Shown here: positions 59,637-64,000 of the stretch, one piece after another
Layout: each line of letters starts with the position of its first letter
Numbering within the stretch: the first letter of the stretch is position 1
Assembly: GCF_017642925.1 (NCBI RefSeq)
Contig: NZ_JAEPOL010000004.1
Coordinates: 168,842 to 232,841, forward strand
Length of the DNA stretch: 64,000 nt
Reading direction: 5' to 3'
DNA from: Maricaulis sp.
Lineage (GTDB): Bacteria > Pseudomonadota > Alphaproteobacteria > Caulobacterales > Maricaulaceae
The notes under the pieces: model-generated
Told to the model about the DNA's origin: nothing
The model's input: the letters and a program-made list of their open reading frames with translations, nothing else
Databases searched by the model: none
Made by a program: the position numbers and the translations under genes

Positions 59637-60845
59637 TCAGGCGCGATCCGAAAGGGAAAGTATCTCGACCCGCTCGCCAACGGCCATCGCCTGGGCACCG
59701 GCTGGCCGCCGGATCAGGCAATCGGCCTGTACGAGCGCCGAAAGTGCCGAGGAGTCCTGGTTGGGCAATGGCGCGACATGACCGGCGTCGTCGCGCGTGG
59801 CACGCAGATAGGTTTCCCGCCAGTCATTGGCTTCGAGCGCGACGGCAAGGGGGGCCTGCGCGAAGACGGCGACCGCTGCACCGCCGCCCAGCCGCGCCAG
59901 CGCCGGACGCAGGAAGAGGCGCGCCATGACCAGGGCCGAAACCGGATTGCCCGGCAAGCCAAGCACCGGGTGCCCCTCGACTATGCCGAACCAGGTCGGC
60001 TTGCCCGGCCTCGCCGCAATCCGCTCGAATGCGAACCGGCCGCCATCGGCCTGGAAGACCGCGCGCAGATGATCATGCCCGCCGACCGATGCGCCGCCGA
60101 CCGTCACCGTCAGGTCGCCGTCGCGCCCGTGGTAAAGCGCGTCCCGGACCGCTTCGGGCCGGTCGCGGGCGATGCCCAGATAGACCGGTTCCCCGCCCCA
60201 GATGCGGACCAGTTCCACCAGCCCGGGAGCGACCGAGTTGACGATCTGCGAAGGACCGGCGGCGGGTTCACCGGGCTCGACCAGCTCGTCACCCGTCGCC
60301 AGGATCGCCACGCGGGGTCGCGGGTGAATGTGAAGGGTTGCGACACGCGCCGCGGCCGCCAGCGCGACAGCGTCCGGCGACAGGCGGCGCCCGGCCTCAA
60401 GCAGACGATCTCCACGGGAAAAGTCCGTACCCGCCGGCCGGATATTGGCCATCGGGCGCGATGTGTCGGCGAGACGGACAGCATCGCCCGAACGCGAGGC
60501 CTTTTCCTGCATCACGACCTGGTCGGCCCCGTCCGGCACCGGCGCTCCGGTGGATATTCGCACGGCCTCGCCCGGCCCGACCTGCCGGCTAAAGGCATGC
60601 CCGGCCGCCGCCTCACCAACCAAGCGCAGCGCTTCTGGTCCAGCGGCGAGATCGGCCGAGCGGACGGCATAACCGTCCATCGCTGATGCGGCGAACGGCG
60701 GCTGTGTCCATTGCGCGACCAGCGGCTTGGCCAGGAAAGCGCCCCCGCAGTCTGCGAGCGGCCGCTCGACCGGCACCAGCGGCGACAGAGCTGCAAGCAT
60801 CGCATCCAGGGCTGCATCAACGGCCGGCATGGCGGGGTCGCTCAT
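59637..60845 (-). CDS. moeA: Molybdopterin molybdotransferase MoeA
   Basis: 402 residues, the normal MoeA length. Diagnostic segments are PFAASAMDGYAV, ISTGAPVPDGADQVVMQE, RVAILATGDELVEPGEP, TVGGASVGGHD and GLPGNPVSALV. The fourth usually reads TSGGVSVGDYD; the GG-HD version is a mild deviation. MoeA inserts molybdate into adenylylated molybdopterin in the cytoplasm to make the molybdenum cofactor. The moaB gene ends one base before this ATG, so the two form an operon. Confidence 0.95.
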   Translation of the reverse strand: MSDPAMPAVDAALDAMLAALSPLVPVERPLADCGGAFLAKPLVAQWTQPPFAASAMDGYAVRSADLAAGPEALRLVGEAAAGHAFSRQVGPGEAVRISTGAPVPDGADQVVMQEKASRSGDAVRLADTSRPMANIRPAGTDFSRGDRLLEAGRRLSPDAVALAAAARVATLHIHPRPRVAILATGDELVEPGEPAAGPSQIVNSVAPGLVELVRIWGGEPVYLGIARDRPEAVRDALYHGRDGDLTVTVGGASVGGHDHLRAVFQADGGRFAFERIAARPGKPTWFGIVEGHPVLGLPGNPVSALVMARLFLRPALARLGGGAAVAVFAQAPLAVALEANDWRETYLRATRDDAGHVAPLPNQDSSALSALVQADCLIRRPAGAQAMAVGERVEILSLSDRA

Positions 60846-60846
60846 G

Positions 60847-61362
60847 TCAGCGCTCCGTCAGCCGGGGGATGAGTTCGACCAGATTGCAGGGCCGGTGCGT
60901 CCGGTCGAATTCGATCCGCAGCACTTTATTCCAGGCGTCGCGGCAGCCGCCGCTCGAGCCCGGCACGGCAAACAGATAGGTGCCGCCGGCGATGCCGGCC
61001 GTTGTCCTTGATTGTATCGTCGAGACGCCGACCGAGGCATAGCTGACCTGGTGAAAGACCGCCGCGAACCCGTCCATCTCCTTGTCATAGGCACCGCGGA
61101 AGGCTTCCGGCGTGACGTCGCGCCCGGTCAGACCGGTTCCGCCCGTGGCAATCACGGCATGAATGTCGGGGTTGGCGATCCAGACGTCCAGCTGCGTGCG
61201 GATCGCCGTCACATCGTCCGGCACGATGGCATGGTCCACGACGCGGTGACCATCGACCGAGATGGCCTCGCGCAACCAGGGACCTGTCTTGTCCGTTGCC
61301 GCATCGCGCGTATCGGAGACCGTCATGACGGCAAAACCGACCTGATCCGGAATAGCACCCAT
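60847..61362 (-). CDS. moaB: Molybdenum cofactor biosynthesis protein MoaB/MogA family
   Basis: 171 residues from the ATG at 61362; the frame is open upstream but the family begins at about VGFAVMTVSDTRDAATDKTG. The substrate-binding segments VIATGGTGLTGRDVTPEAF and FAVPGSSGGCRDAWNKVL are present. MoaB/MogA proteins adenylylate molybdopterin before molybdate insertion by MoeA, whose gene follows directly. MoaB is preferred over MogA by length and ending. Confidence 0.92.
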   Translation of the reverse strand: MGAIPDQVGFAVMTVSDTRDAATDKTGPWLREAISVDGHRVVDHAIVPDDVTAIRTQLDVWIANPDIHAVIATGGTGLTGRDVTPEAFRGAYDKEMDGFAAVFHQVSYASVGVSTIQSRTTAGIAGGTYLFAVPGSSGGCRDAWNKVLRIEFDRTHRPCNLVELIPRLTER

Positions 61363-63787
<2,425 letters not shown>

Positions 63788-63815
63788 GACAGTCAAAACA
63801 CGCCCCGAAACAGCA

Positions 63816-63848
63816 AGGAGCGGACCCGGCAGGGCCCGCTCCTTTTTT
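63816..63848 (+). terminator. Rho-independent terminator of katG
   Basis: AGGAGCGG (63816-63823) with CCGCTCCT (63836-63843), plus an inner CCC/GGG stem across a single mismatch, then TTTTTT. Confidence 0.9.
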
Positions 63849-63865
63849 CTTCGCCGTCGCCCCCG

Positions 63866-64000
63866 CTACCGTCCGAGGCTGAGCGGGAGTCTGAGGTTGA
63901 TGCGTGCGGAGTTGGCTTTGAAGTCGCCGTCTCCGATGCCGGCGAGGCTGACTTCCAGGCCGAGCATGGCGCCATTGGCGAAGACGGCACCGGCGCCGAA
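63866..64000 (-). CDS. C-terminal fragment of a probable outer-membrane beta-barrel protein
   Basis: Reading leftwards from the window edge gives 45 codons ending in TAG at 63866-63868. The peptide contains AVFANGAMLGLEVSLAGIGD and ends ANSARINLRLPLSLGR. Alternating hydrophobic and polar residues, Gly-rich turns and a short final strand look like the end of an autotransporter or other outer-membrane barrel. The usual terminal aromatic residue is missing. Most of the gene lies outside the window, so the family is uncertain. Confidence 0.5.
   Translation of the reverse strand, partial: FGAGAVFANGAMLGLEVSLAGIGDGDFKANSARINLRLPLSLGR

Overview
The window is about 64 kb of GC-rich DNA that looks like a marine or freshwater stalked-type alphaproteobacterium (Maricaulales/Hyphomonadaceae/Caulobacterales-like). 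This assignment is inferred from five TonB-dependent receptors (TBDRs), FecI/FecR signalling, a perfect CtrA-type box (TTAA-N7-TTAA) and the general gene style; no rRNA, tRNA or other marker gene is present to fix the taxon. No mobile element, CRISPR array or tRNA was recognised. Gene density is high, and many genes overlap by 1-4 bases (ATGA, GTGA) and so are probably translationally coupled.

Layout. 1-3.6 kb: the start of a membrane protein facing left and a TBDR facing right. 3.7-8.0 kb (minus): a three-gene ABC export module (ATPase, 800-residue permease, HlyD-like adaptor). 8.2-11.3 kb: a secreted S8 (subtilisin-like) peptidase with a long run of GGDINPF heptads after its signal peptide, a probable C-terminal outer-membrane barrel, and a CtrA-type box just upstream. 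11.4-14.0 kb: a TPR-transmembrane-degenerate GGDEF-EAL c-di-GMP phosphodiesterase. 14.0-24.2 kb (minus): an apparent cell-surface-signalling operon, ECF sigma, FecR anti-sigma, STN-bearing TBDR, a second paralogous TBDR and an exported S9 prolyl-oligopeptidase-type enzyme. 24.3-29.8 kb: an exported lyase of the fumarase/CMLE superfamily coupled to a tandem-TetR regulator, then a secreted alpha/beta hydrolase and a DASS-type anion symporter.

29.8-47.3 kb is a catabolic island: carotenoid/stilbene cleavage oxygenase, DUF1295 reductase-like membrane protein, feruloyl-CoA-synthetase-like ligase, five NTF2/SnoaL-fold proteins (one exported), an MFS transporter, a tandem HxlR regulator with two Cys/His modules, two SDRs, a DapB-like oxidoreductase, a TBDR and two thiolases. 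A bipartite element, ACTTGCA-N7-ACC, recurs in front of most of its transcription units and may define a local regulon. The genes read as uptake across the outer membrane, oxidative cleavage, CoA activation and thiolytic breakdown of an unknown (terpenoid or lignin-like) substrate.

47.4-51.9 kb (minus) is a MacAB-TolC-like four-gene efflux operon. 52.1-53.8 kb holds three tandem paralogous small secreted proteins resembling the PraB (alkane-oxidation activator) family. 54.3-59.5 kb is a TBDR, a TetR regulator and a ferritin-like metal-dependent hydrolase with a DUF2147 protein; matching palindromes upstream of the TBDR and hydrolase suggest a TetR-controlled unit. 59.6-61.4 kb carries moeA and moaB, 61.6-63.8 kb carries katG, and the window ends in the C-terminus of what may be an outer-membrane barrel protein.
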